Assembly: GCA_964408735.1 (NCBI GenBank)
Contig: CAYPAX010000076.1
Location: 1 to 24,236, forward strand
Length of the DNA stretch: 24,236 bases
Direction: 5' to 3'
From: UBA7887 sp964408735
GTDB taxonomy: Bacteria; Pseudomonadota; Alphaproteobacteria; UBA7887
In this document: piece by piece, positions 7,359 through 14,633 of the stretch
Position numbering within the stretch: the stretch's first letter is position 1
Layout: each line of letters opens with the position of its first letter
Notes under the pieces: generated by a model
What the model was told of the DNA's origin: nothing
Database searches by the model: none
What the model saw: only the letters and a program-made list of their open reading frames with translations
Made by a program: the position numbers and the translations under genes

Positions 7359-8651
7359 ATGAACGAGGCGTTGTGGCGGCTCGGTATCGGCGATGCGGCG
7401 AGACGCATCGCCGGAGGCGAGCTGACATCGCTGGCATTGGTGGAATCGTGCCTGGCGCGGATTGCCGAGCATGAGCCCGAAGTGCGCGCCTGGCGTCATC
7501 TCGACGCAGAGGCGGCGCGCCAGCAAGCGCGCGACTGCGATGCCGCGGATACGCCCGCCGGGCCGCTGCATGGCGTGCCGATCGGGGTCAAGGATCTGAT
7601 CGACACCGCCGACCTGCCGACCGGCTACGGCTCGCCCATCTATGACGGCAACCGGCCGAACGAGGATGCGGCCTGCGTAACGCGCCTGCGGGCCGCGGGC
7701 GCGGTCATACTGGGCAAGACCGTGACCACGGAGTTCGCCACCTTCAAGCCGCCCGTGACGCGCAATCCCCATAACAAGGAACGCACCCCCGGTGGCTCGT
7801 CGTCGGGCTCGGCCGCCGCCGTCGCTTCCGGCATGGTCGGCGCCGCGCTGGGCAGCCAGACCACGGGCTCGGTGATCCGCCCGGCCGCCTTTTGCGGCAC
7901 CGTCGGCTTCAAGCCGAGCTTCGGTGCCATCGATCTGAAGGGCGTCAAGCCTTTGTCGCGCGACCTCGACACCCTTGGCACGTTCGCGCGCAGTGTCGCC
8001 GATGCGGCGCTGGTGGCGCGGGTCATAGCCGACTCGAGAGGGCCGTTGGGCCAGGCCCCGGCCGGTTTTCTGCCGCCACCTTCCGTGGCGCTGTGCCGCA
8101 CGCCCGATTGGCCCCACGCCGAGCCTTCGACCACGGCATTGCTGGAAGAGCTCATGACCCGCCTTGCGGCGGCCGGCGCGCCGACCGGCGAAGTGGTCAT
8201 GGAAGGCGCCTTCGCCGAATTGGCGGCGGCGCAGAACGTCATCATGAAGGCGCAGGCCTCGGCCATGCTCAAGCGCGAGCGCGAGAGCGAGCGCGACAAG
8301 CTGAGCCCCGGCTTGGCGACCATGCTCGACGAAGGCGCGGAGATGCCGCGCAACAGCCTGAACGCCGCCATGGCCACCTTCACCCGCTGCCGGGTGGAGG
8401 CGCGCAACCTGTTCGGCGGCTACGACCTGCTGCTGACGCCCGCCGCACCCGGCGAGGCACCGGCGCGGGAGACCACGGGCGATCCCATGTTCAACCGCGT
8501 CTGGACCGCCCTGCATGTGCCTTGCCTGACGCTGCCGGCAGCCGACGGGCCGAGCGGCATGCCGCTCGGCGTGCAGCTGGTCGGCCGCGTCGGCGACGAT
8601 GGCAGGCTGATCGCCTGGGCGCGCTGGATCGAGGAGATCCTGCGCCGGTGA
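7359..8651 (+). CDS. Amidase signature family hydrolase
   Basis: A 430-residue cytoplasmic amidase that hydrolyses an amide to acid and ammonia with a Ser-cisSer-Lys triad. The lysine is in GVPIGVKDLID (Lys78). The glycine/serine-rich signature GGSSSGSAAAVASG supplies cis-Ser147, and Ser171 in SQTTGSVIRPA is the nucleophile, 24 residues later as in characterised amidases. The start at 7359 is preceded by TGAGG at a good distance (7348-7352); an upstream GTG would add 12 residues. The gene runs divergently from the amidohydrolase and overlaps the next gene by four bases (GTGA). GatA is unlikely because no gatB or gatC is adjacent and the domain is short. Substrate unknown. Confidence 0.9.
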   Translation: MNEALWRLGIGDAARRIAGGELTSLALVESCLARIAEHEPEVRAWRHLDAEAARQQARDCDAADTPAGPLHGVPIGVKDLIDTADLPTGYGSPIYDGNRPNEDAACVTRLRAAGAVILGKTVTTEFATFKPPVTRNPHNKERTPGGSSSGSAAAVASGMVGAALGSQTTGSVIRPAAFCGTVGFKPSFGAIDLKGVKPLSRDLDTLGTFARSVADAALVARVIADSRGPLGQAPAGFLPPPSVALCRTPDWPHAEPSTTALLEELMTRLAAAGAPTGEVVMEGAFAELAAAQNVIMKAQASAMLKRERESERDKLSPGLATMLDEGAEMPRNSLNAAMATFTRCRVEARNLFGGYDLLLTPAAPGEAPARETTGDPMFNRVWTALHVPCLTLPAADGPSGMPLGVQLVGRVGDDGRLIAWARWIEEILRR

Positions 8652-9214
8652 GCGGTGAATACGTTTTCGGCTTCGGCTCGTTGGTGCAGCTCGATGCCTT
8701 GGCAGAGTTCCTCTCGCGCCCGCCATTCGCGGCCGGCGAAGCTTATCCCTGCCGCCTGCGCGACCATCGCCGCCTGTGGAATATCTCCCGCGACAACGCC
8801 TTCGACTATCCGGGCCGGCCACATTACGTCGCCGACGATGGCAGCCGGCTCGATGCCTTCGTCACCGCCGTCAACATTCGTGCCGCGCCTGGACAGACGG
8901 TCAATGGCGTGGTCTTCCCGGTGACGGCCGCGAATCTGGCGCTGCTCGATATTCGCGAAGGGAACTACGACCGCATTGCCGTCGATGGCGCGCTCGAGCC
9001 CGGCCCTGTCGGGCGCATCTGGGCCTATCGCGGCAAGGCGGCGGCGGAGGCGTGCTACGCCCAAGGTGTCGCCTCAGGCAAGGCGGTGGTCAACGCCCAC
9101 TACCACGGCATCGTCACCGACGCCTTCGCCAGCCATGGCGACGACTTCCTGGCCGAATATCACGCCACCACGGAAGCGCCCGCGGTGCCGGTCGTGCCTT
9201 TGAAGACAGCTTAG
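8648..9214 (+). CDS. Gamma-glutamylcyclotransferase-fold protein
   Basis: A 188-residue protein with the cyclotransferase-like N-terminus YVFGFGSLV, the binding-loop motif of gamma-glutamylcyclotransferase and AIG2-like proteins. A candidate catalytic glutamate lies in LLDIREGNYDRI (Glu104). Such enzymes release 5-oxoproline from gamma-glutamyl peptides or remove gamma-glutamyl protecting groups. The start is GTG at 8648, overlapping the amidase stop as GTGA, so the two proteins are translationally coupled and probably act in one pathway, for example amide or gamma-glutamyl-amide breakdown (inference). Its stop overlaps the convergent aspS by four bases. Exact substrate unknown. Confidence 0.8.
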   Translation: MSGEYVFGFGSLVQLDALAEFLSRPPFAAGEAYPCRLRDHRRLWNISRDNAFDYPGRPHYVADDGSRLDAFVTAVNIRAAPGQTVNGVVFPVTAANLALLDIREGNYDRIAVDGALEPGPVGRIWAYRGKAAAEACYAQGVASGKAVVNAHYHGIVTDAFASHGDDFLAEYHATTEAPAVPVVPLKTA

Positions 9215-11010
9215 TCTTTTTCCTTCTCGGGCTTCGGCGGCAGCTGCAAACGGATGTGCAGCTCCTTGAGGTGCTTGTCGTCGACCTCGCCCGGCGCGCC
9301 CATGAGGATGTCCTCGGCCTGGCCGTTCATGGGGAAGACGATGACCTCGCGGATATTGGGTTCGTCAGCCAGCAGCATGACGATGCGGTCGATGCCCGGC
9401 GCGATGCCGCCATGGGGCGGGGCGCCGTAGCGGAAGGCGCGCAGCATGCCGCCGAAGCGGGCCTCGACCTCCTCGGGCGGATAGCCGGCCATGCCGAAGG
9501 CCTTGATCATGATGTCGGGGCGATGGTTCCGGATGGCGCCCGAGCTCAGTTCGACGCCGTTGCAGACGATGTCGTACTGCCATGCCAAAATGTCGAACGG
9601 GTCCATGGTATCCAGCGCCTCCATGCCGCCCTGGGGCATGGAGAAGGGATTGTGGCTGAACTCGACCTTGCCGGTCGCCTCGTCCTCTTCGAACATGGGA
9701 AAGTCGACCGTCCAGCAGAAGCGGAAGACGCCCTGCTCGATGAGCTCTAGCTGCTCGCCGATACGGGTGCGCACGCGCCCGGCAAACAGCGCCGCGTCCT
9801 TCGGCTTCATGCAGACGAAAAAGACCGCATCGCCAGCGCCGATACCCGCCGTCTCGCAGATCGCCGCTTGCGCCGCTTGCGGAACGAACTTGGCGATCGG
9901 GCCCTTGCCGACGCCGTCCTCGCCGAAGGTGATATAGCCGAGGCCGGGCGTGCCCTCGGCCCGCGCCCAGTCGTTGAGCTTGTCGAAGAACGAGCGCGGC
10001 CGCGCCGCGGCACCGGGTGCCGGAATGGCGCGCACCACGGCGCCCTTGGCGATGGCGCCCTGGAAGGCCTTGAAGGTGACGTCTTCCCTGACGAAGGCTT
10101 CCGTCACGTCGGCGATGCGCAGGGGATTTCGCAGGTCCGGCTTGTCGGTGCCGAACTCCAGCATGGCCTGGGCGAAAGGAATGCGCGGGAAAGGCAGCGG
10201 GGTGACCTCACGGTCGGTGAACTGCTCGAAGACCCCATGCAGCACCGGCTCGATGGCGTTGAAGACGTCCTCTTGCGTCACGAAGGCCATCTCCATGTCG
10301 AGCTGATAGAACTCGCCGGGGCTGCGGTCGGCGCGCGCGTCCTCGTCGCGGAAACACGGCGCGATCTGGAAATAGCGGTCGAAGCCGGCGACCATGAGCA
10401 GCTGCTTGAACTGCTGCGGTGCCTGGGGCAGGGCATAGAACTTGCCCGGATGCAGGCGGCTCGGCACCAGGAAGTCGCGCGCGCCCTCTGGGCTCGACGA
10501 GGTCAGGATCGGCGTCTGATATTCGCTGAAGCCCGAGGCGATCATGCGCTCGCGTATGCTGGTGATGATCTTGCCGCGCAGCGCGATGTTGCGCTGCATG
10601 GCCTCGCGGCGCAGGTCGAGGAAGCGGTAGCGCAGGCGCATCTCCTCGGAGAATTCCTGCTCGCCCGCCACCTGCATGGGCAGCACCTCGGCGTGGGACT
10701 GCACCTCGAAGCTCTCGATGCGCACCTCGACCTCGCCGGTGGCGAGTTTGCGGTTCACCGTATCGGCACTGCGCGCCAGCACCGGGCCCGAGACCGTGAT
10801 CACGCTCTCCGGGCGGATCGCCTCGGCGGCGGCGAAATGCTCGCCGCTCTGGTCGACCACGCATTGGGTGATGCCGTAGTGGTCGCGCAAATCCAGGAAC
10901 AGCAGATTGCCGTGGTCGCGCTTGCTGTGCACCCAGCCCGAGACGCGGACTGGGGTGCCGACATCGGCAAGGGTCAACTCACCACAGGTATGGGAACGAT
11001 AGGCATGCAT
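9211..11010 (-). CDS. aspS: Aspartyl-tRNA synthetase
   Basis: A 599-residue class IIb synthetase that attaches aspartate to tRNA. It has an N-terminal OB-fold anticodon domain (GWVHSKRDHGNLLFLDLRD), class II motif 2 in FRDEDARADRSPGEFYQLD, a central GAD insertion as expected for bacterial AspRS, and motif 3 in GGIAPGIDRIVMLLAD. The length is normal. I chose the ATG at 11010 because MHAYRSHTCGEL matches the usual N-terminus; longer frames add 40 unlikely residues. His33, in RDHG, occupies the place where discriminating enzymes such as that of E. coli have leucine. This suggests a non-discriminating AspRS that also charges tRNA-Asn, with GatCAB completing Asn-tRNA. It stands alone, facing away from the exported-protein gene. 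Confidence 0.97.
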   Translation of the reverse strand: MHAYRSHTCGELTLADVGTPVRVSGWVHSKRDHGNLLFLDLRDHYGITQCVVDQSGEHFAAAEAIRPESVITVSGPVLARSADTVNRKLATGEVEVRIESFEVQSHAEVLPMQVAGEQEFSEEMRLRYRFLDLRREAMQRNIALRGKIITSIRERMIASGFSEYQTPILTSSSPEGARDFLVPSRLHPGKFYALPQAPQQFKQLLMVAGFDRYFQIAPCFRDEDARADRSPGEFYQLDMEMAFVTQEDVFNAIEPVLHGVFEQFTDREVTPLPFPRIPFAQAMLEFGTDKPDLRNPLRIADVTEAFVREDVTFKAFQGAIAKGAVVRAIPAPGAAARPRSFFDKLNDWARAEGTPGLGYITFGEDGVGKGPIAKFVPQAAQAAICETAGIGAGDAVFFVCMKPKDAALFAGRVRTRIGEQLELIEQGVFRFCWTVDFPMFEEDEATGKVEFSHNPFSMPQGGMEALDTMDPFDILAWQYDIVCNGVELSSGAIRNHRPDIMIKAFGMAGYPPEEVEARFGGMLRAFRYGAPPHGGIAPGIDRIVMLLADEPNIREVIVFPMNGQAEDILMGAPGEVDDKHLKELHIRLQLPPKPEKEKD

Positions 11011-11164
11011 GGCAGGGCCGGAATCTGGGGAAAAGACAGGGCCGCCACGGGTCGGCGGCGGCCGGCGCGGATCATAGAGCACACAGCGGCGAAGGCAAAT
11101 CGCTTTGCGGGCGTGATGTGGTTTCGACAATTTTATGGATATTGCACCGGCTGTCCAAATGTGC

Positions 11165-11178
11165 TAGGGATATCCCTA
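11165..11178. promoter_or_regulatory. 14-bp perfect palindrome upstream of the exported protein gene
   Basis: TAGGGATATCCCTA is a perfect dyad between aspS and the exported-protein gene. A TTGCAC sequence at 11142-11147 lies 17 bases before it, so the palindrome would cover a -10 region. GATAACCG recurs at 11202-11209 and 11230-11237, 28 bases apart. The arrangement suggests an operator for the downstream gene, but no known regulator motif is recognised. Confidence 0.35.
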
Positions 11179-11251
11179 ACAAGCCCAACGGGGAATTGGG
11201 CGATAACCGAGGCACGCGGAGTAACGGGGGATAACCGTCGGGCCACAATAC

Positions 11252-11269
11252 GGGAGGCACACTATGTGA
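11252..11269 (+). promoter_or_regulatory. Strong ribosome-binding site followed by ATG-TGA
   Basis: GGGAGG (11252-11257) is followed six bases later by ATG (11264-11266). The next codon in that frame is TGA (11267-11269), and the same frame then continues as a signal-peptide-like sequence (TRIVLAAAMAASLVVTAAYA). The ribosome-binding site is therefore placed for a start whose second codon is a stop. Confidence 0.6.
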
Positions 11270-11293
11270 ACGAGAATTGTCCTCGCTGCCGCT

Positions 11294-11992
11294 ATGGCGG
11301 CGAGTCTGGTGGTGACCGCGGCATATGCGGAATCGGCCAAGTTTGCCGCTTCTGTCAGTGATACAGTACTGGTGCCCGATACCGGTGATTTCGGCCCCAC
11401 CGAAGTCTTGGACATCGAGATCAAGACCTCTAACAAGGCCGATCTTTTGATCGGCGTATCGCTGGAGACGGCGATCTACACGCAGACGAAAGCCAAGGGC
11501 AAGAACGGCAGCGCCGATTCGGAGACCGCGTCGGGCGAGGTCGAGGTTTGCGTCACAGTGGATCAGCAGAATACCGCCCCTGACGTTCATCCGGAATGCG
11601 TCACGTTCGACTATCGGGCTCAGACCCTGAATACGGTTCTAGGCGGCGTGATAAGTTCTTGCGAGGACACCTGCACCTTCGACGACATGAACAACGGTGA
11701 TCCCGCGGACGATATCTGCACCGGCGAGCCGGATGGCATCATCACGGTCGCGTTCGAGTGCACCGTGACCGACGAGGAAATCGAACTGATCCTCGACACC
11801 ATGTCCGCCCATCACTTTAATTTTGTCGCCAGAGACCTATCCTCGGGCACGCACGAGATTTCGGTCTGGGTGGAGGGCGATGTCGAAGCGAGCAGCGGCG
11901 ATTCGAGCGCCATGGTCGGCGTCGGCAACGGTTCGCTGACCGTAGAGCAGGTCAAGGCCGTGAACAGCGGCGCGGGAATCGAGTTCCAGTAG
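11294..11992 (+). CDS. Exported protein of unknown function, six cysteines
   Basis: I do not recognise a family. From the first usable ATG it is 232 residues, beginning inside what looks like a signal peptide (MAASLVVTAAYAESAKF). The open frame continues upstream as TRIVLAAA to a TGA at 11267, directly after an ATG with a strong ribosome-binding site. The original start was therefore probably ATG at 11264 with a sense codon (for example CGA) in second place. Alternatives are reinitiation at 11294 or a non-standard start such as ATT at 11276. The mature part is acidic, rich in alternating beta-strand-like sequence, and has six cysteines (CVTV, ECVT, SSCEDTC, DIC, FEC) that could form three disulfides in the periplasm or outside. 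It stands alone between aspS and a strong terminator. Its base composition is somewhat less GC-rich than its neighbours. Confidence 0.7.
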   Translation: MAASLVVTAAYAESAKFAASVSDTVLVPDTGDFGPTEVLDIEIKTSNKADLLIGVSLETAIYTQTKAKGKNGSADSETASGEVEVCVTVDQQNTAPDVHPECVTFDYRAQTLNTVLGGVISSCEDTCTFDDMNNGDPADDICTGEPDGIITVAFECTVTDEEIELILDTMSAHHFNFVARDLSSGTHEISVWVEGDVEASSGDSSAMVGVGNGSLTVEQVKAVNSGAGIEFQ

Positions 11993-12021
11993 GATTGGCA
12001 GAGATACCAGTTCAATCTTGT

Positions 12022-12051
12022 GGGCCGGAGCCAAGCTCCGGCCCTTTTCTT
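12022..12051 (+). terminator. Rho-independent terminator of the exported protein gene
   Basis: A perfect 10-bp stem GGGCCGGAGC (12022-12031) and GCTCCGGCCC (12035-12044) with a CAA loop is followed by TTTTCTT. It lies 30 bases after the stop codon at 11992. The minus side lacks a T run, so it acts on the plus strand only. Confidence 0.92.
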
Positions 12052-12054
12052 GTG

Positions 12055-13026
12055 TCATTCGCTAGCTAACCAGCGAAATATTCGCACACCGGTGCCTTCG
12101 GTGTCGAGGCGCACGACCGCTTCGCGCACGAAATGGGCCGCGCCCCAAGCGGCGTCTGCACGCATCTCGAAAGTGCGCCCGCGCGTGAGGCTGGTCACGT
12201 CGTCAACACCGGTGAGACGCGGCGTGCGGGCAATGCCGGCGGCGCGGTCGGCGAGCAGGCGCTCGATCTGTACGTCGTTGCCGCCGGGCAGGGCCCACAG
12301 CACCAGCGGCGGCGCCAGGCGCGGGTCGATGCCGGGGCGGCCCGACCAAACGGTGATGGCCGGGCGCACCGCGGCATAAATCTCGCGCGTCATGCCGAGC
12401 ACCAGCATCAGCTCCTCGGGCACCTGGAAGGGGGCGTTCTTGGGCGGCGGCAGTCCGGCGCCGCGGTAATCGGCCGCCTCGGCGCCGTGGTTGCGCACCA
12501 GATCGTCCTCGTCCGCATAGTCGCGCATGGCGGCGACCAGCGCCTGCGCCGCCTTGGCGCTCTTGCCGGCCTGGACGAAGATGCCTTCGAGCAGCGCATC
12601 CTCTGCCGTATTGAGGTCGATCAGCCCGCCGACCGCCTGCACCGACACCGTGACCGTGCTGCCGCCCACTATTATGGCCGACGGCTGCCCATCCCGCGGC
12701 ACGCCGCTGGTGGCAAGCGGCAGCGCTTCCATCATCATCTCAGGTCCCATGCGGCGCACGATGCTGTCTTCGAGCTGCGGGCGGCGGGCGATAAAGGCGG
12801 CCAGCGGGCTTTCGTCTTGCTCGGCCCCCTCGGGTTCGCTGCGCAATGCGACGATGGTGCGCATGACCGCGGCGTCGGCCAGGGCCTCGGCGTGGGCGGC
12901 AGCCTCGGCATTGCGCGCCAGTGCCATGTCGGTGCGCGCATCGACCGTCACGGCGGTAGCGAGGACCGCGAGCAGCGTCAACACCCAGAGCACCGCGACG
13001 AGGGCGACCCCACGCGGCGCGCTCAT
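12055..13026 (-). CDS. gspK: Type II secretion minor pseudopilin GspK
   Basis: A 323-residue pseudopilin of the type II secretion system. GspK sits at the tip of the pseudopilus. The N-terminus is MSAPRG followed by VALVAVLWVLTLLAVLATAV, a prepilin peptidase site after Gly6 and a hydrophobic helix. There is no glutamate at mature position 5, as is characteristic of GspK. The middle contains the SAM-like domain motif VGGLIDLNTAEDALLEGIF. The length fits GspK. It is the last gene of a five-gene operon, beginning two bases after the stop of the MBL-fold gene. No other gsp gene or prepilin peptidase is visible, so it is separated from the usual gspC-N cluster unless more genes lie elsewhere. The family call is secure; its function in this setting is not. 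Confidence 0.87.
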   Translation of the reverse strand: MSAPRGVALVAVLWVLTLLAVLATAVTVDARTDMALARNAEAAAHAEALADAAVMRTIVALRSEPEGAEQDESPLAAFIARRPQLEDSIVRRMGPEMMMEALPLATSGVPRDGQPSAIIVGGSTVTVSVQAVGGLIDLNTAEDALLEGIFVQAGKSAKAAQALVAAMRDYADEDDLVRNHGAEAADYRGAGLPPPKNAPFQVPEELMLVLGMTREIYAAVRPAITVWSGRPGIDPRLAPPLVLWALPGGNDVQIERLLADRAAGIARTPRLTGVDDVTSLTRGRTFEMRADAAWGAAHFVREAVVRLDTEGTGVRIFRWLASE

Positions 13027-13028
13027 GG

Positions 13029-13916
13029 TCAGGCCTTGCGGTAGTCCGTATCGATATCCGGCGCGCCGTCGCAGGCGGCACGGCCGGTCTCCACCATATG
13101 CACCAGGTGGGCGAGGACCGAGCGGCCGGCGGCGCCGTGCAGGCGGGAATCGATACCGGCATAGAGGCGCGAGACCATCTCCGGAATCCGCGTCACGCCC
13201 TCTTCCAGGCAGCCGGCGATCTGGAGCTCGCGCTGTAGGCGGTGGCCGACCAGCTTGCCGACGAAGGACGAGGCATTGTCGATCGGCGCGCCGTGGGTCG
13301 GGTAGTAGCGCTGCTCTGGCCGCGCCGCGACCTTGCGCAGGGAGTCGATATAGGCGGCCATGTCGCCGTCGGGCGGCGATATCACCGTCGTCGACCAGCC
13401 CATGACGTGGTCGCCGGAGAACAGCGCCTGCTCTTCGTGCAAGGCGAAGCAGAGGTGGTTGGAGGTGTGACCCGGGGTGTGCACGGCCTCCAGCGTCCAG
13501 CCCTCGCCGGCGATCGCCTGGCCGTCCTTGATTTCATTGTCGGGCACGAAATCCATGTCGCCGCCGGCCTCGACCACGATGTCGCTGCCCGAGCCATGCG
13601 GGCCATAGCCCCAGGTCGCCGCACCCGTATGGGCCTTCAGCGCCGCCGCGGCGGGCGAGTGGTCGATATGGGTGTGGGTGATGACGATATGGCTAACCAC
13701 CTCGTCGGCCAGGGCAGTCTTCAAGGCCTCGATGTGGCTGTCGTCGGCCGGGCCGGGGTCGATCACCGCCACGCTGCCGCGGCCGATGATATAGGTGCCC
13801 GTGCCGTGAAAGGTGAAGGCGCTGGGGTTGGGCGCGACGACGCGGCGCAGCAGCGGGCTGACCTCGGCAACGGCGCCATATTCGAAATCGAGCTCCTTGT
13901 TGAGGGGTGGCCGCAT
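13029..13916 (-). CDS. MBL-fold metallo-hydrolase, LACTB2-like
   Basis: A 295-residue metallo-beta-lactamase-fold hydrolase. Metal-binding motifs are THTHIDH (His81, His83, Asp85, His86), HTPGHTSNH, SGDHVMGW and the late PTHG histidine. The C-terminal segment, with GRSVLAHLVHMVETGRA, resembles the small helical domain that closes LACTB2-like proteins, which include nucleases and thioesterase-like enzymes. No signal peptide. The gene follows the haloacid-dehalogenase-like gene by three bases and precedes gspK by two, so it is fully embedded in the operon. Hydrolysis of a thioester or ester in the same catabolic route is plausible, but the substrate is unknown. Confidence 0.88.
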   Translation of the reverse strand: MRPPLNKELDFEYGAVAEVSPLLRRVVAPNPSAFTFHGTGTYIIGRGSVAVIDPGPADDSHIEALKTALADEVVSHIVITHTHIDHSPAAAALKAHTGAATWGYGPHGSGSDIVVEAGGDMDFVPDNEIKDGQAIAGEGWTLEAVHTPGHTSNHLCFALHEEQALFSGDHVMGWSTTVISPPDGDMAAYIDSLRKVAARPEQRYYPTHGAPIDNASSFVGKLVGHRLQRELQIAGCLEEGVTRIPEMVSRLYAGIDSRLHGAAGRSVLAHLVHMVETGRAACDGAPDIDTDYRKA

Positions 13917-13919
13917 GGC

Positions 13920-14633
13920 TCAGACCCCCAGCTTGGCGGCGAGATCGACAAAATCGTCCGCCACCACGTCCCAATCGCCCTCGGCCTCGAAATCGAAATC
14001 CTGGTCCGGTCCGTATTCGGTGGGCCGGCTGACGAATGCCGTGCGCATGCCGGTCCTGGCGGCGTGCTCGAGGTCCGCGTTGTGGGCCGCCACCATCATG
14101 GCCTGGCCGGGCTCGAGGCCGAGCATGGCGACCGTGGTCTGGTAGGATTCCGGCATCGGCTTGTAGGCGCGCGCGACCTCGGCGCCGAGCACCGCGTCCC
14201 AGGGCAGGCCCGCGCGCTTGGCCATGTTGACCAGCAGCGCCACGTTGCCGTTCGACAGCGTCGCCAGCGTGTAGCGCGTGCGCAGGCGCGTCAGCCCGGC
14301 GACCGAATCCGGCCAGGGGTCGAGCCGGTGCCAGACCTTGTTGAGATGGACCTTCTCGTCCTCGCTCAAGCCCTCGATCGCGAATTGGCCGATAAGGCGG
14401 TCGAGAATGCTGCGGTGGAGCTGATCGAGAATGACCCAGCCCTTGCCGCCGCTCCTGACCTCTTCCATGGCCGGCTGGTAGCCTGCCCGCCAGGCATCGG
14501 CGAAGGCTTCCCAGTCGATGTCGATGCCTTTGGCGGTGCCCAGCGCCCGGCCCTCGCGGATCAGGCTCGAGCGCCAGTCCACCACGGTGCCGAAGACGTC
14601 GAAGCAGAGCGCCTCCACTCCATCCATGCTCAT
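13920..14633 (-). CDS. Haloacid dehalogenase type II-like hydrolase
   Basis: A 237-residue HAD-superfamily protein closest in pattern to type II 2-haloacid dehalogenases. The nucleophile Asp12 is in CFDVFGTVVDW, motif II serine is in TLSNGN, the motif III lysine is in AYKPMPESY, and motif IV lies in MVAAHNADLEHAARTGMRTAFV. The first ATG, at 14633, is preceded by GAGGAA and overlaps the upstream molybdenum hydroxylase stop as ATGA, so translation is coupled. The protein is cytoplasmic. It could hydrolyse a 2-haloacid or, as with many family members, a phosphate or other small substrate. The operon context does not settle which. Confidence 0.88.
   Translation of the reverse strand: MSMDGVEALCFDVFGTVVDWRSSLIREGRALGTAKGIDIDWEAFADAWRAGYQPAMEEVRSGGKGWVILDQLHRSILDRLIGQFAIEGLSEDEKVHLNKVWHRLDPWPDSVAGLTRLRTRYTLATLSNGNVALLVNMAKRAGLPWDAVLGAEVARAYKPMPESYQTTVAMLGLEPGQAMMVAAHNADLEHAARTGMRTAFVSRPTEYGPDQDFDFEAEGDWDVVADDFVDLAAKLGV

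Noticed and set aside
11266..11361. A 31-residue cysteine-rich frame starting at GTG 11266 (MNENCPRCRYGG, several C-x2-C pairs) near the strong ribosome-binding site.
   Set aside because: It is the shifted frame of an obvious signal peptide, and the downstream long frame is the coding one. The cysteines arise from the alanine/serine-rich region read out of frame.
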